NCBI GenBank assembly: GCA_000231825.2
Contig: JH720347.1
Location: forward strand, 186,001-250,000
DNA: 64,000 bases
Direction of reading: 5' to 3'
Source: Tetrahymena elliotti 4EA
Taxonomy: Eukaryota; Ciliophora; Oligohymenophorea; Hymenostomatida; Tetrahymenidae
Part shown: positions 41,553-54,077 of the stretch, piece by piece
Layout: every line of letters starts with the position of its first letter
Position numbering within the stretch: position 1 is the stretch's first letter
The notes under the pieces: generated by a model
What the model was told of the DNA's origin: nothing
Database searches by the model: none
Seen by the model: only the letters and a program-made list of their open reading frames with translations
Made by a program: the position numbers and the translations under genes

Positions 41553-41935
41553 AAAAAAATATTTATTTTGTTGAAAATTATAAAGTATTAATCGCTTATA
41601 TATTAAATTGTATTAAAACTGTATTCTTATCAATAGATTCTTTTCTTTTTTGAAAAATTTTATGTTTTTTTAATTAATAATTTTCAATACTTAAAAAAAA
41701 ATCAACCATATAATTTAGAATGCTCCAAAAAAATGGTTAACTCAAACAATATCGGCACCAGCAATTAGTATATTAATCGGTTATATTGTAGATTGTATGA
41801 AAACATTACTCTAATCAATTCTTCTTCTCTTCTCTAGAAAATTTTAATTAATTAATTTTTAATACTTAAGAGAAAAAAAAAATCAGCCATAAAATTTAGT
41901 ATACCACAAAAAAATGAATAACTCAAACAATAAAG
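41553..41935. repeat. 181-bp tandem duplication covering promoter and start of the LRR gene
   Basis: Two diverged copies lie head to tail. Landmarks in copy 1 / copy 2: attaatcgcttatat (about 41588) / attaatcggttatat (about 41771); ttttcaatacttaaaaaa (about 41682) / ttttaatacttaagaga; aaatggttaactcaaac (41731) / aaatgaataactcaaac (41912). The two ATG codons are 181 bp apart. Copy 2 supplies the start of the LRR gene; copy 1 holds a matching but isolated start. Confidence 0.8.
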
Positions 41936-42915
41936 GTACCAGCTAACCTAATCAAGAATAGAATCAAACTTTGACAAAGCAAATAAATACTTATGTAGAA
42001 TACTTAGTATTGTTAAAATAAAAAGAAATTTATAACTAAATAATTGATTTAGATTTATTCTTTGGTAGTGCTGAAGTTAGATATCAAGAATACATAACTG
42101 TAATTACAGATGGTTTACAATTATTTCCTAAACTTAATATACTTAAATTAAATCTCTCTTCATGTAAAATTACATATATTTGGGGTAAAATAATTTCTGA
42201 ATCTTTAAAGGGCTTCTCTTAATTACAATAAGTTACAATTGATCTAAGAAATAACTCAATTGGAGATAGTACTGCTACTTTCCTATCGGAAGTTTTAAAA
42301 AGTCTATCTCCAACACTCAATTAGTTAACCCTGTGGCTAAGCGATAATCAAATTACTTATAGTGGTGCTTAATCAATAGCTGAGGGCTTATAAGCTATGA
42401 ATGCTAAACTTTAAAATTTATCTCTGGATCTTTACAGAAATTAGATAGGAGACTATGGAGGACAAGCAGTTATTTAAGCTATAAAAAGTTTAAATTAACT
42501 TCAAAGTCTAGAATTTTATGCTAATGAAAATACTATGAGAGATGAAACAAAAGAATAAATAAGAAAAGTTATTGAAACCGTTAAAAGTGCAGGATTATAA
42601 GTTTAATCTTTAAATATTTAATCTACTCATCACAAATTGTACTTAATTATTATTTTCTTTTATTTTAAAGTATAGAATATATTTGAGCATTATTTGGTAT
42701 CCTTATATTTGATAAAACCATGTATGTAATATGAGTTAATTCAAGATGTAATAATCAATTAAAAATAATAAATAATAAAAAAAATAATTTTTATCTCTAT
42801 CAATAATTTATCATTCATTTTTTTCTCAACTGTTTTTACTAATAAAATAATTTCTTTACAGAAATATTTTTGCTTGAATAATAAAATTAATTTAGGTTTT
42901 TCTTCTATTTGTTGA
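41914..42915 (+). CDS. leucine-rich-repeat (ribonuclease-inhibitor type) protein
   Basis: An open frame of 333 codons from ATG 41914 to TGA 42913. Residues 45-210 contain irregular LRRs of the RNI type: LNILKLNLSSCKI, LQQVTIDLRNNSIGD, LNQLTLWLSDNQITYSGA, LQNLSLDLYRNQIGDYGG, LQSLEFYANENTM. The spacing of about 28-30 residues with a 'GD.G...' helix start is that of RNI/NLR-like repeats, which serve as protein-binding solenoids. The first 35 residues are hydrophilic and Gln/Asn-rich. The last 100 or so codons (from about 42615) have AT-driven, hydrophobic composition without LRR pattern; they may include an intron or be a mis-extended frame, so the true C-terminus is unsure. Such proteins are numerous in ciliates. 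A duplicated promoter/start lies directly upstream. Confidence 0.7.
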
Positions 42916-43350
42916 AAAGTGAACTGAAACGTGTCATTATTACATATTTAAAACAGAATACATAAAGAAAAATGCAAATATGAAAAGATTGTTATAAGTT
43001 TGTTGATTTACTTGGAAAATACATGATTAAATTAGTCTTTTTTGTGAGAGATGAATGTGTAAATAAATCAAAAAGTGGATTTGTGAATAAGTAAATATAA
43101 AATAATAATTTGATTTGTTTAATAATACAAAGAGAAATAGAGGAAATAAAATGTTTATTTAATAATTTTGAAAAATTAATGATTCGATTCATAAAAAAGT
43201 AAGAAAGAAGTACAACATAGACCATGATATGAATTGTTGTTTCGTAAACATATATTTTAATATTCTTCTTCAAATCATTAATACTCAAAGCTATTTGAAG
43301 TAATATCGATTATAGGAATAACCTTAAATTTAGTTTGTATATTAGTGAAA
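42916..43350. other. convergent spacer
   Basis: AT-rich 3' region between the LRR gene and the minus-strand Grl gene; no supported coding frame. Confidence 0.5.
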
Positions 43351-43528
43351 TCAAACATCAACAGTTAATTCGTCAGCATAGGCAGCATCGTTAATGTCTT
43401 CAACAGCAGGGACGACGACGCTCTTGAAATATTCCTTAAGAGCTTCTAAAGTAGCGAGTTATTGATCACTATTTTAATAAATAATATTATTTAGTAAGTT
43501 ATAAAATGATTTGTTAAAAGAATGAGTG

Positions 43529-43581
<53 letters not shown>

Positions 43582-45404
43582 TAAAACGAATGAATTACAT
43601 TTCGCTCTTGTAGACAGCGTATTCAGTATCGTATCCAGCGCATTAATCTTGAACTTATTTAAGGTTTTCTCTGGCTAAGTCAAGAATGTCTTAGGTTTAT
43701 TGAATAAGAACAACAAGTTAGGCTAATCTTTCTTCATTTTCTTAGATTTAACCTTAGTATTATGAAATAAGTTCTTCAGAATTACTGATGAGCTTTTCAA
43801 GATTGCTAATGTTGGAGGTGAGGTCGTTAACAACTTATTCGTGTCTAGCATCATTGGCAGCACTTTAGTTTCTTAATTCTTCTAATAAGTCGTTAATGAG
43901 GGAAACAACCTTAGCAAGACTGGATTAGTCGACTTCGTTGGTGGAGGTGGACATTTCAGTCAAGACGTTCAAGATGGGTTGAACGAAGTTGGAAGACTTG
44001 TTAGCAAGGTGCTTTTAGAGGAGAGCAACAACGTTACCGAATTTAGCCTTAGATTGGATGAAACCAGAGGGCTTGGTTTATAAGGTAGCTAAGAGTTCGA
44101 GGGCTTATTCGCAGGCAGCGATGGCTTCAGCGTAATCCTTAGAAGATTATTCGTAAGCTTCATTTTCTTCAGATAATTCTCTTTCAGCATTGGCCTTGTT
44201 ATTTTAGTTTTCACTGAGGGATTATTATTCATTGGTTAAGTTTTGGGTGAGTTCAGCAACAGCTTGGTTTCTGGAAGCTTATTCAGTGGTGTAGCTATTT
44301 AAATCACTTTGAGCTTGATCAATATTAGCTTGGATGGAAGCTTATTAATCAGAGCACCAGCCTCTTTCTCTAGAGATTTCAGCATCATTGTGATCTCTGG
44401 TGGCTTCAAGTTAAGCTTAGATAGTGTTCAAGGCATCAGCAATAGCATCTAATCTACCAGCACTTTGGCCAGCACCTAAGTTTAATTAAACCAAAGAAGC
44501 AACAGAGTGACCGAAGGGGTTCTTCTTAATCTATTAAATAAAGAGAAGATATTGTTAATAAAAGTTTTAAACATTTTTGTTAAGAGATAGAGAGAATATT
44601 CAATTCTTTCAGTAAAAGTAAATGAAATGCCATTTTCTTCAGATCTTCTAAATTTTGGATTTAAGCATGATTATATCTTTATTAAATTTCTTTAGCTATT
44701 GGCCATGATGAATGATTGATTGATTGATTGTGTGTGTTTGTGTGTTGCAAGTTTATTATTTCCAAAACGTTTATGCGAAGGTAAAATAAATAAAAAACTC
44801 TATCGCAAAATAAAATAAGTAAAAAAACTAAGAGGATTTGATTGTTTAATTGTCACCATTTTTGTGTAAAATTTATGCTAGTTTAATAAAATGTTGTCGT
44901 TTCCTTTGACAACGTCTATTCTAAGCTTTAAATAATTTTTTGCATTTATTTTCTTGTTTAAATATTAGAACAACTCATTCTTTTGTTTTTAAGTTTGTTT
45001 GTTTGTTTAATCTTTTGAGGATAGATGATCTTCTTTCTTTAAGTATTCGTTGGGGGGGCAACGAATGGTTAGGAAAAAAAAATTTTGAATAAGAAGAGCT
45101 CAAGCCTCAAATTTCATCTATTTAATGCAACACAATTCTCCTTTTGTGTATTCTCTTAATTATACATCAAATTTAACTTAGTTGTAACTTCTCACTACTC
45201 CATGAGAAGTTCTTAATAATTAAATTATCAGGAGAGGAGAAAGTGAAAGAAGGTCTGAAGATAAAATGCTTTATCTCTTATTTGGGTGTGGTTTCTTTAT
45301 TAGTTTAAGAAATAGCTTACTTCAAGGAAAGCAGGGCTCTCAAAGACACTAGTGGCTTGAGCAAAAATGCACAAAGTAGCCAAAACGACAGCTAAATTCT
45401 TCAT
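43351..45404 (-). CDS. granule lattice (Grl) protein, mucocyst cargo
   Basis: Exons 45321-45404, 43599-44530 and 43351-43468 (minus) join in frame to 377 residues. Residues 1-18 (MKNLAVVLATLCIFAQAT) are a signal peptide. After the family-like SVASLVQLNLGAGQSAGRLD the protein is almost continuous heptad-rich coiled coil with many Gln, Ala, Glu and Asn, two halves joined by TKPSGFIQSKAKFGNVVALL, ending with KEYFKSVVVPAVEDINDA. This fits Tetrahymena Grl and Paramecium trichocyst matrix proteins: proproteins cut in dense-core granules that crystallise into an expandable Ca2+-responsive lattice. Coding sequence is markedly richer in C-ending codons than neighbours, as expected for an abundant product. 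The first intron is 790 bp, far longer than others here; the second holds a (GTAA) microsatellite. The number within the GRL family is not assigned. Confidence 0.9.
43530..43580. repeat. (GTAA)n microsatellite, about 12-13 copies
   Basis: Uninterrupted gtaa units inside the second intron of the minus-strand Grl gene, where it reads ttac on the coding strand, about 20 bp after the donor site. Confidence 0.95.
45045..45066. other. 8-bp hairpin with G-run loop in Grl intron
   Basis: attcgttg at 45045-45052 pairs with caacgaat at 45059-45066 around a loop of six G's. In AT-rich intronic DNA such a G tract is unusual. Function unknown. Confidence 0.55.
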
Positions 45405-46562
45405 CGCAAGGAATCGAATATTACTTTTCTTTTGTTTTTTTTTTCGTTTTTTTTAATTTATTTTTCTTTTTTGTTTATATAAAAAATGAGTTTTTGCTTA
45501 TTAATTAATTTATTTTTTTCATGCTCTTTTGAAAATTAATAATGAAAATTGCTTTGATTAATTAACAAAAACAAAAGGAAAGTCGGGGGAGAAAGCCAGT
45601 TGATAACAAAAAATCCTATTCTATTAAACCTCTTTGTTTTTTAGCCGTTTTCCGAAACAGATATTAAGTTAAAACGTAGAAATCTAATTCCTTGTATTTT
45701 GTATACTTTCATTCATTTTCCTTAATCAAAATTTCTTAAACGAATCTTATTCTATTTAGATAATTGACGCCTTTAGCTTTCATTATCATAATAGAGATGT
45801 CTTCTTTCTAAGCCATCTTACCTCATTTTTTTTACCCTAAAAAAATATTGAATAACACACAAAGAGAGGCTAAGCATTTCAGACAATCATATAATTTTAA
45901 AAAATGGATTTGAATAAGTATTCATTTCGCTTTTGTTTGATATATAAAAATGGTAGGAATAACTATTATTATCAATATGAAAATACTGAAATGCGATAAA
46001 ATTCCGTTATCATAAAATTTGTTTATTTCTTATGTACACCTGCTCGAAATTTGTGAAATTTGAGACATTCTAGACGTTATCAAGGCATAAATATAATGAT
46101 AAGAAGGTATAATAAAATGATTGCTTTATATTGATAATAATAAAGATAAAATAAATACTTAAAAATGAATGTATTCTCCAAATAAAATGAATGAAATTTT
46201 ATGAACATTAAATAATATTGATTTTGTTTGTATTATTTATTAGATGTTACCAGAATGTTATTGCATTCAAAATTTTAGATGAAGAAATAAAGGGCAGCAA
46301 AATTAAAAACGATTCTTTATTTAATTAAAAAAACATATTTTCTCTCCCAGATTGCCTTTATTTTAATTATTACTAGATGATTTGTTATTAAATGAAATTT
46401 ATTGATTTTCATTTTAAAACTCATTGCAAAAACATTAAGTTGTCAAATCAATAAGCTTATCTTGCTTTTTTAGATTGAAGAAGTAAAAACTTCAAAAACG
46501 AAAAATCAAATAATATTAAATCAAAAAATAATAAAAAAACAAAAATTAAAAGGAAAACAACA
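45405..46562. promoter_or_regulatory. shared upstream region of the divergent Grl genes
   Basis: A 1.16-kb AT-rich stretch lies between the start codons of two Grl genes that point away from each other. It must hold both promoters. Long T and A tracts flank each start. I cannot name a factor-binding site by eye. Confidence 0.5.
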
Positions 46563-48212
46563 ATGAGATACGCTGCTCTCTTCCTTCTTGCTTTAATCAG
46601 CTTCAACGCTGTTTATGCTGTTTCTCTTAGAAAGAGCTCTGAATCCATGAAGACTTCTTTCGCTCTTGAAAGATTGAGATTCGTAATTCTTACTAACTAA
46701 CTTACTTACATGCATATTGCAAAGAAAAGGAGCTATTTTTTCAATAGTCTTCATATTTTTTGTGAATGACTATTTTTATGATTCCCAAAATCATTTAGCA
46801 GCTTATTCACTTGTTGCCAAAAAACTTAGCTTTCATTTATTCAAAGATCAAAATAAAACTACATATTAAGGACCTAAAGCCCAAACCATCTAACATTTTA
46901 TCATATTATGCTCATCTAAAAAATATCAAATACCAAAACAAAAAAGAAATTTATTATTTATTTCATACAGCTAAGTACTTTTTTCCTCTTAAAGCAATAA
47001 GCCGTTTTATTCAACAAGATTATTTTTTAACATAATAATAAATAATTCATTTTAAAATTTAGATTGGAAAGAAATCTCCTATTGCCAAGCAAATTGTTAA
47101 CGCTGTTGAATTACACTTAACCACTGGTGGCTTAGTTGATGAAGTCATTGACTTAGTTAAGTAAGCTAGAGATGATGTTGCTAACAGAAACGTTTCCCTC
47201 TAATCCGAATACGCTACCAAGAGATCCGCTTTGGAAGACTAAATCCAAACCACTGAAGGTTAACTCAACAACGATAGAGACAGATTAGTCGTCGTTAACG
47301 AAACTATTGGCTCCCTCAATGACGAAATCGCCAGTTTGAACACTCAAATTGCCAACCTCGTTGAACAACTCTAACACCTCTAAGACAGAGAAGACGCCGT
47401 CAACGAAGCCAGAGAAGTCGATATCAAGACCTACGAAGTCAGAAAGCAAAGAGACGAAAACTCCCTCGCTGTTTTAGAACAAGTATTTATTTTTCTTTCA
47501 AAAATGATTTCTTATTAAAATATAAAATAATTCTAATTTATAACTTTTTAATAATAAAATCAGATCATCCAAAGATTACTCGCCTTATAACAAAGAGGTA
47601 ACGCTTTCCTCCAAGTTTCCAAGAAGGAAATCGAAAGAATCTTGAAGAGAATCCCCAAGTCCAACCCTATCCAAGCTTTGGTCTAACTTTCCACCAAGTT
47701 CGACGAAGTCAGATTAGCTGAAGTCATTTCTAAGCTCTAAAGCATCTAAGCTGCCATCCAAGCTTCTTACATTGAAGATGCTAACGGTGAAGTTGCCAGC
47801 AAGGCCAGATATGAAGCCCTCATTGCTGAAATTGCTACCATCAGAGCCCAAACTCAATAATAATTAGCTGATGCCCAAGCTGCTTTAAATGAAGCTGAAA
47901 TCTCTTTGGCCTAATTCTCCCAAGAAAAAGGTACCTTAGAATAATAAATCACCATCAACGAACAAATCCTTGCTGATACCCAAGCTACCTTACAAAGCAC
48001 CATCATTTCCTTCGAAGCTAGAATCTCTGAAGGGTAATTACTTCATTTTTCTTTTAATTTATCAATTTATTAACCTTCATTTACTTTAAAATTACAGTCA
48101 AGAAGCTCTCGCTGCTATCAACCTTGCTCTCGATGTTTTAGAATAAAACTAATCCGACTTACAACTTGTTGAAGATGTCTCCCACCACGTTGATGAAGCC
48201 CTCGGAAACTGA
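46563..48212 (+). CDS. granule lattice (Grl) protein, mucocyst cargo
   Basis: Exons 46563-46682, 47063-47482, 47564-48033 and 48098-48212 join in frame to 374 residues. The leader MRYAALFLLALISFNAVYA is a signal peptide; a first short exon then gives VSLRKSSESMKTSFALERLRF. The mature part is coiled coil in two blocks: one from VELHLTTGGLVDEVIDLVKQ to NSLAVLEQ, and one from EIERILKRIPKSNPIQALV to the C-terminal SHHVDEALGN. KSNPIQALVQLSTKFDEVRLAEV recalls the linker of the neighbouring minus-strand Grl protein, supporting common descent. Same proposed role: proproprotein processed and packed in mucocyst cores. Codons are strongly biased to C endings (GTC, ATC, CTC, ACC), unlike the genome background. 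The head-to-head neighbour and equal length suggest coordinated expression and an old duplication. Confidence 0.9.
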
Positions 48213-49855
48213 TTGGATACATGATCAATCTAAATACAAACTTAATTCTAAAATTACTTAAAATTGTATTTTATAAAATACATTTAAATGTTTGTACCAA
48301 TGATTAATACTTTTTTACAAGCAAATATTACTATTTTAACTAATATAAGTATATATTACAATCATACTTTTTAATAATACTTACTATCCAATTTAATCTT
48401 TTTGTAAGATATCTAACTTCATTAAAATAATATGCCTACTATTTTTTGAGAATAAGAATACTTCTTACTCTATTATAAATATTATCTATTTAATATGATA
48501 ACTTGTGAAAATAAAAATAATCAAGTTCTATTTAAAAAAAGATTTTCTTAATAATTTATTGAATAAACAAATCGCTCTTTTAATTGAAAAATAATAAAAT
48601 ATTTTAATTCTTTTTATTTTGAAAAACTAACAAACACTCCATGATTTTCTTTTGCAAAATCATAATAATATTCAACTCAATTAAAAATTCTATTATTTTA
48701 TTTAATTAGTTTATTACCAGTGTATTTTATTAATTAATTTTGATAATCAGAAAAAATAAAATTTAACTCTAACCTTTAAAAAGATTCTAGTTAATTTTTT
48801 GGATAAATTTATTAATTCATTTTATTAGAAATATTTTTTGTTTTTTTAAAATAAAAAAATTAATTGAGTTTTGAAAAATCATCATATTTTATTTAACAAA
48901 TCCTTAGTTTCTAAACAAGTTAGTTAAGAAAATTTAAAATAAAGTTAAAAAATATTTTAAAATTTATCTCGTTAGTTTTCCTTAAATAGTTTATTTATTG
49001 TTTTTTTCAATTCAATCTAATAAATTATTTAATAATAAGTATTTTAAATTGATAACCTTTGGAAACTAGTGTTGAAAATTATTTAAATAATAATTCAACA
49101 TTTTTTTTTGAATTTATTTGTTTTCTATATGAGCTAAGATAATTTAACTACTAAAAAGTAATATCTTAATAGTACAATGTTATTAATTTAAGCAAATTAT
49201 TTTAAAACTAAACTTTCTTTGATGAATTGAAATAAAGTTGTTTTGTAAGATATTTTAATATTTTAAAAATCCTTACAAATGATTTTAAGTTTCTAAATAT
49301 TACAATTATTACTTTTGTAATAAAATAAACAAAGAAAAATTATGAATATCTATCTGATTTACTTAGAAAATTGTTAAAGAATAACATTATTTAGTTTATT
49401 CTTAGATCTATTTAGATAGATCTTAAAAAACAAAATATTCAAATAATAAATAAAATTTATTTGTTAAAATAATTGGATATGATAGTTAGAGTATTGAATA
49501 ATACTTATGATTATCTTTTTTTAGAAAAATGATCGATAATAATTTAACAATCTATTTATTTGTATCTAAATGATTGAGTTTGTTTGTTAATTATCAAATA
49601 AATAATCTCTTTTTGATTTATAACTCAGAAATGTGATTTTACAAAAAATTTTGAAAATAAATAAATTTTATTAAATAGGAAAAAAAATAATAAAAAAAAG
49701 TTGTTAATAGCTTAACAAACTAAAATTACACATCAAATTTTGAAATAGTAAAAAAATAAATAGTTTTCTAATTATGGAAGGGCTGATTCATAGGTACATT
49801 ACATTTTTTATAGACTACAAGAGCTTTTATCAAAATTAATTATTGAAAATTTAGC
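48213..49855. other. AT-rich spacer
   Basis: About 1.6 kb between co-oriented genes. No coding frame or structured element was recognised. A short palindrome, agatctatttagatagatct, occurs near 49404. Confidence 0.5.
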
Positions 49856-52800
49856 ATGATTTTATCAACTTTCTCACAACGTTTAAGCAAAACAAAATAT
49901 TTTTAATTATCAAATAGATTTAAGACTGAGCTTTTAAGAAAACTTGATTAGCGCTCCACAAGCTAATCAGGAATAGAGGCTACTTTGTTAAAATCATTTA
50001 AATTTTTTGACTTATAGAATAATGGACTACTCTCAAAAAATGAATTCTTTAGAGGTCTTGCAAAAGTTGGAGTTGTTCCTGAAATAGATGTAACAATTTA
50101 AATGAATTATTGTTCTATATAAATCTTTTAACAGAATCAAAAAGAGATAGATAAATGTTCATGATTTCTAACAGATTTTTCACTTAAAATATTTAGGAAA
50201 CAGATAAGCTTTTTGCTTTCTTTGATCAAAACAAAACAGGAAAAGTAGATTATAAAGAATTCACAGCATTTATATTACAAAGACCTGAATCTGCATAATC
50301 TTCATAATCACAATCATAATATGGTTAAGATTCATAAATTGATAACGTTTCAACGTAAAATTACTTTTTATTAAATTAAAATGGCTTTTTAATTAGCAGA
50401 TTTTTTAACTTAGCATTAAAATAATTTTTTAAACTAAAAAAGCATTTCATCTAAATAAAATATTGGTTATACATAAAGTAAAGTACCTCGCGATGACTTA
50501 CAAGAGTAAGAAAATTAACTATAATAATAATTCCAAATTAAAATAATGTCATTTTGAATTAAATATTAGTTGTGAAAGGTTCTATGAAAACATCAGATAA
50601 ACACTTTCAATAAAAGGAGCATCTGGATTACTTAGCTTTGCATTAATGCTTAAAGTATTTTCAAATATGAAATATTGTTATTTAATTTATATTTTAAATT
50701 AAAATAAGGTCTTAGATAACACTGGAAGAAAAACAATTAATATTAATTAGTTAGAAAGTGCCTTGAATGATTTTAAGATATAGGAAGATCCTGAATTAAT
50801 TGAAAAAGTATTTTACTATCTTGATAAGCATAATTACGGTAGTATTAATTATGAAGATTTCTTAAATAAGATTAAAGTAATGATTTTAGTAAATAATAAA
50901 GCAAATAATTAATTTTAAAACTTATAAAAGGTACCATTAAATCAATTTAGAAAAAGCTTAATCACTCAATCATATACATTCTTGGATAGATCTAATTTTG
51001 GTGTTATTAATACTGCAGTTGTTAAAAGCTCCTATAATCCTTTAAACCACCCAGATGCAATAAACGGTTTAAGAGGAGAAGAAGATATAAAATTAGAATT
51101 CCGTAGCTCATTTGAGAGTTATTTGGATTTAAGAGTAAAATAAAAAAATTAGAATTATTGAATTTTAAATAAAAAATAATTTGTTTTGTAGGATATTCAT
51201 GATGATAAAATGACATTCGAAGACTTTGTAGATTATTATACTTTCTTAAATCACTTATGGGATAATGATGAATCCTTTAAGTCATATATCATAAATGTCT
51301 GGAAACCAGATTTAAATAATAACAAGAGCAACAAGTATAACCAAAATAATTTTACACCTGACAGAAACTAATTTTCACCTCCAATCAAAAATACTATGAT
51401 GGGTGGTGATCATCTAAGTTAATAAGCAAATTAGGTTTCAGCATTCGAATAATAAGATAGAAGAAGATAATATGGAAACTTTGAAGATGACAGACAATCT
51501 TAACAATCATAGCAACAAATAAATAACGGAAGATCTTTTGATTAGCAGTCATAGCAATCAAGATAAAGTTAGGCACAAGGAAAAAATTAATATGGAGCAA
51601 TAGGAAATAACATTAAATAAGTAGAATTCGATAGATAATCTTAACAATCTTAGTAATCCTAATAGAGATAGAAATAATAATATGGTCCAGGATCATAGAA
51701 AGTAGATTAAGATACTTAAAGTATATGTTCTTAAGCCACAAGCACTCGTTTCATGCAAGAAAACAATGTCTCTTAAAGATAAATAGAATTAATATTGATA
51801 AGAATCAAAAATAGATTAGCAAGCAAAGGTCCAAGAGGATTCTTAACATTAGAAAGATAACTAAAAATAACCGATGTAGATAATGATGGAAGATTAAATT
51901 TATCTGAATTTAAAAAATCCATAAGTAATTTTAAAATTGAAGTCACTGAAACAGAAGTAACAATCATCTTCAATTTGTTTGATCCCCAAGAATCTGGCCA
52001 AATAAGTTTATTTGATTTCTTGAATGCGCTTAAAGGATAAATGAATTAATTCAGATTTAACATAGTCAATGAAGTATTTAATAAAATCGATTAGTATGGT
52101 GAAAACATCATCACCTTTGCAGATATATAAAGAGAATTCTACCCAAGGGCTCATCCTGATGTCAAAACTGCAAAGTGTCATGAAGAAGATATTGCTCAAG
52201 AGCTGTTTTCTACCCTCGAACTTCATAACAAATTATATGTAAATAGATAAATTTTTTAAAAATTTGATATTAATTAAATAAATAAAAGAGCGATGTTCCA
52301 AACAATGAAATTTCTAGAGAATAGTTTATAGACTATTACAATAATGTGAGTGCTTCCATATAAGATGATTAGCTATTTGAATCAATTTTAGTCAACACTT
52401 ACAGATTATCTCAATAGAATTCTCTTATTAATAAATATGCAGGTAAATAAAATAAATTAAACAAAATTTAACTTTATTAATTAATTCTAATTTTTTTCTA
52501 AATAAATTAAGGTTAAAGAAATGCTTTTGATCCTGAAAAGAAAGGATTTTTATAAGATCATCACAGATTTATAGTAAATGGTGGTACAGTATCATCTAAT
52601 GCTCCTTTTGGTACTTCTTAGGAACCTACACACTATTCAACATAACTCAGACCTTTCACTAGTAATTCATAAGTTGGCTCTATGAGAGGATCTCCAGTTA
52701 AGTAACCTAATTTCTATCCTCCTCGTCGTGCCTAAACATAGTAATTTTTTAAAGAAGTAGATAAACATTTTATTAAATTGTTAAATATTTTTTATTAAAG

Positions 52801-53513
52801 AGAACAACCATAACAATAACCTCAAAAAAATCCTTTTAATGATTTCAGATCTAAATTGGCTCAAAGAGGTGTGAGAGGGTTTATCAAATTGTATTAAAAA
52901 TTTAGAAATGTTATGAGAGATAATTAGAGTGTTATTTCTTATTAATCATTTGCTTAAGCTTTGAATGAGCTTCGTTTATAGATTGACAATCCTTAAGATA
53001 TATTTAATTAATTTGAAAGATAAGGATCTCTTGATCTTGAAGACCTTTTCAAATCCCTTAAAGGTAAAATTGCTGAGCACAGATAACAATTAATCGTTCA
53101 TTCATTTACTGGAATGGATAGAACCAGATGTGGAGAAGTCCCTTTGGAACTTATTAAATGTAAAAATTAACAAAAAAAACAAACATTTAAATTCATTTTT
53201 TTAATTTAAAATAGAGACATACGATAGCAGAGGCCATCCAAATGTCAAATTAGGAAAAGTATCAGACGAAGAAGCTTTATAAGATTTCATAGATTCATTT
53301 GAGCTACACATGCAAACCTTTGTAAATCCTATAAAACTAATAAATAAATTTTAATCTTACTATTTATATGAAAAGAATCCCAACAACTTGAATAAAGGAA
53401 TAGTTCATTTCAATGAATTCTTCGAATTTTATCATATTACAAGTTAATGCATTGAAGATGACTAATATTTTGAAATCATGATGAGAAATTGCTGGAACTT
53501 AAAAACCTATTGA
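49856..53513 (+). CDS. multi-unit calcyphosin-like EF-hand protein
   Basis: A multi-exon gene; the first two exons are 49856-50089 and from 50197, and the stop is TGA 53511. Middle splice sites were not all fixed. At least four calcyphosin-like units follow each other: FKTELLRKLDQRSTSQSGIE with an EF loop DLQNNGLLSKNE and a second loop DQNKTGKVDYKE; ENIRQTLSIKGASGLLSFAL with DKHNYGSINYED; LIRIKNRLASKGPRGFLTLE with the canonical loop DVDNDGRLNLSE; and FRSKLAQRGVRGFIKLYQKF with degenerate loops. Long Gln/Ser-rich linkers separate the units. The repeating '[IL]R.kL..[KR]G..G[FL]..L' helix plus EF pair is the calcyphosin (CAPS/CAPSL) arrangement, usually present once per protein; CAPS proteins are often ciliary. 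Role: calcium-sensing scaffold, by family inference. The ATG is preceded by an in-frame TGA. Confidence 0.85.
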
Positions 53514-53650
53514 TTGATGCTTCTTATTAGAATTATTGATAAAAAACGATTGTTCATTCATTCATACATACATTAAATTAATATTATATAAAAACTTAAT
53601 TAATACAACTAATTAATATTTTATACATTCTTGCAAATAATTAAGTATTT

Positions 53651-53690
<40 letters not shown>

Positions 53691-54077
53691 ATTGCATATT
53701 TGTATCATATGCTTAAACACACATTTTAATGTTCTCTTTCAAAAAATCAATGAGTATTTTAATTATGATTTAAGAAATAATTATTTTTAAAAGGAGTCTC
53801 TTCTATTTTAAAATATATTAAAATTTAACTCGCTAAAAAACTTCAAATAAATATTTTTATTTTTAATAAAAACACATGCCTGCCTGTCTATCAACTAAGT
53901 AGAGTTTAACCTAAAAAGAAGGAAAATTTAATCTGAATGTATTTATTTGAAATCATATTAGATGAAAAATTATCTCATTTTGATAAAGAAAAATAATTAA
54001 TTGAAAGGAAATTAATTGATTAATTACTTAAATTTTCAATAAATAGTTTTAAGGCAACAATAATTTAGCTAAATAAA
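53514..54077. other. AT-rich spacer with CT microsatellite
   Basis: Holds the (CT)n tract below and otherwise AT-rich sequence upstream of the cap-binding protein gene. Confidence 0.5.
53655..53687. repeat. (CT)n microsatellite, about 16 copies
   Basis: Uninterrupted ct dinucleotides, 140 bp after the stop of the calcyphosin-like gene. Confidence 0.95.

Noticed and set aside
42992..43288. Minus-strand 98-codon frame MSINDLKKNIKIYVYET
   Set aside because: Lies in the convergent spacer, composition is AT-driven, and it has no recognisable feature.
46811..47035. 74-codon frame MLPKNLAFIYSK
   Set aside because: It lies wholly inside the first intron of the plus-strand Grl gene and lacks protein-like signals.
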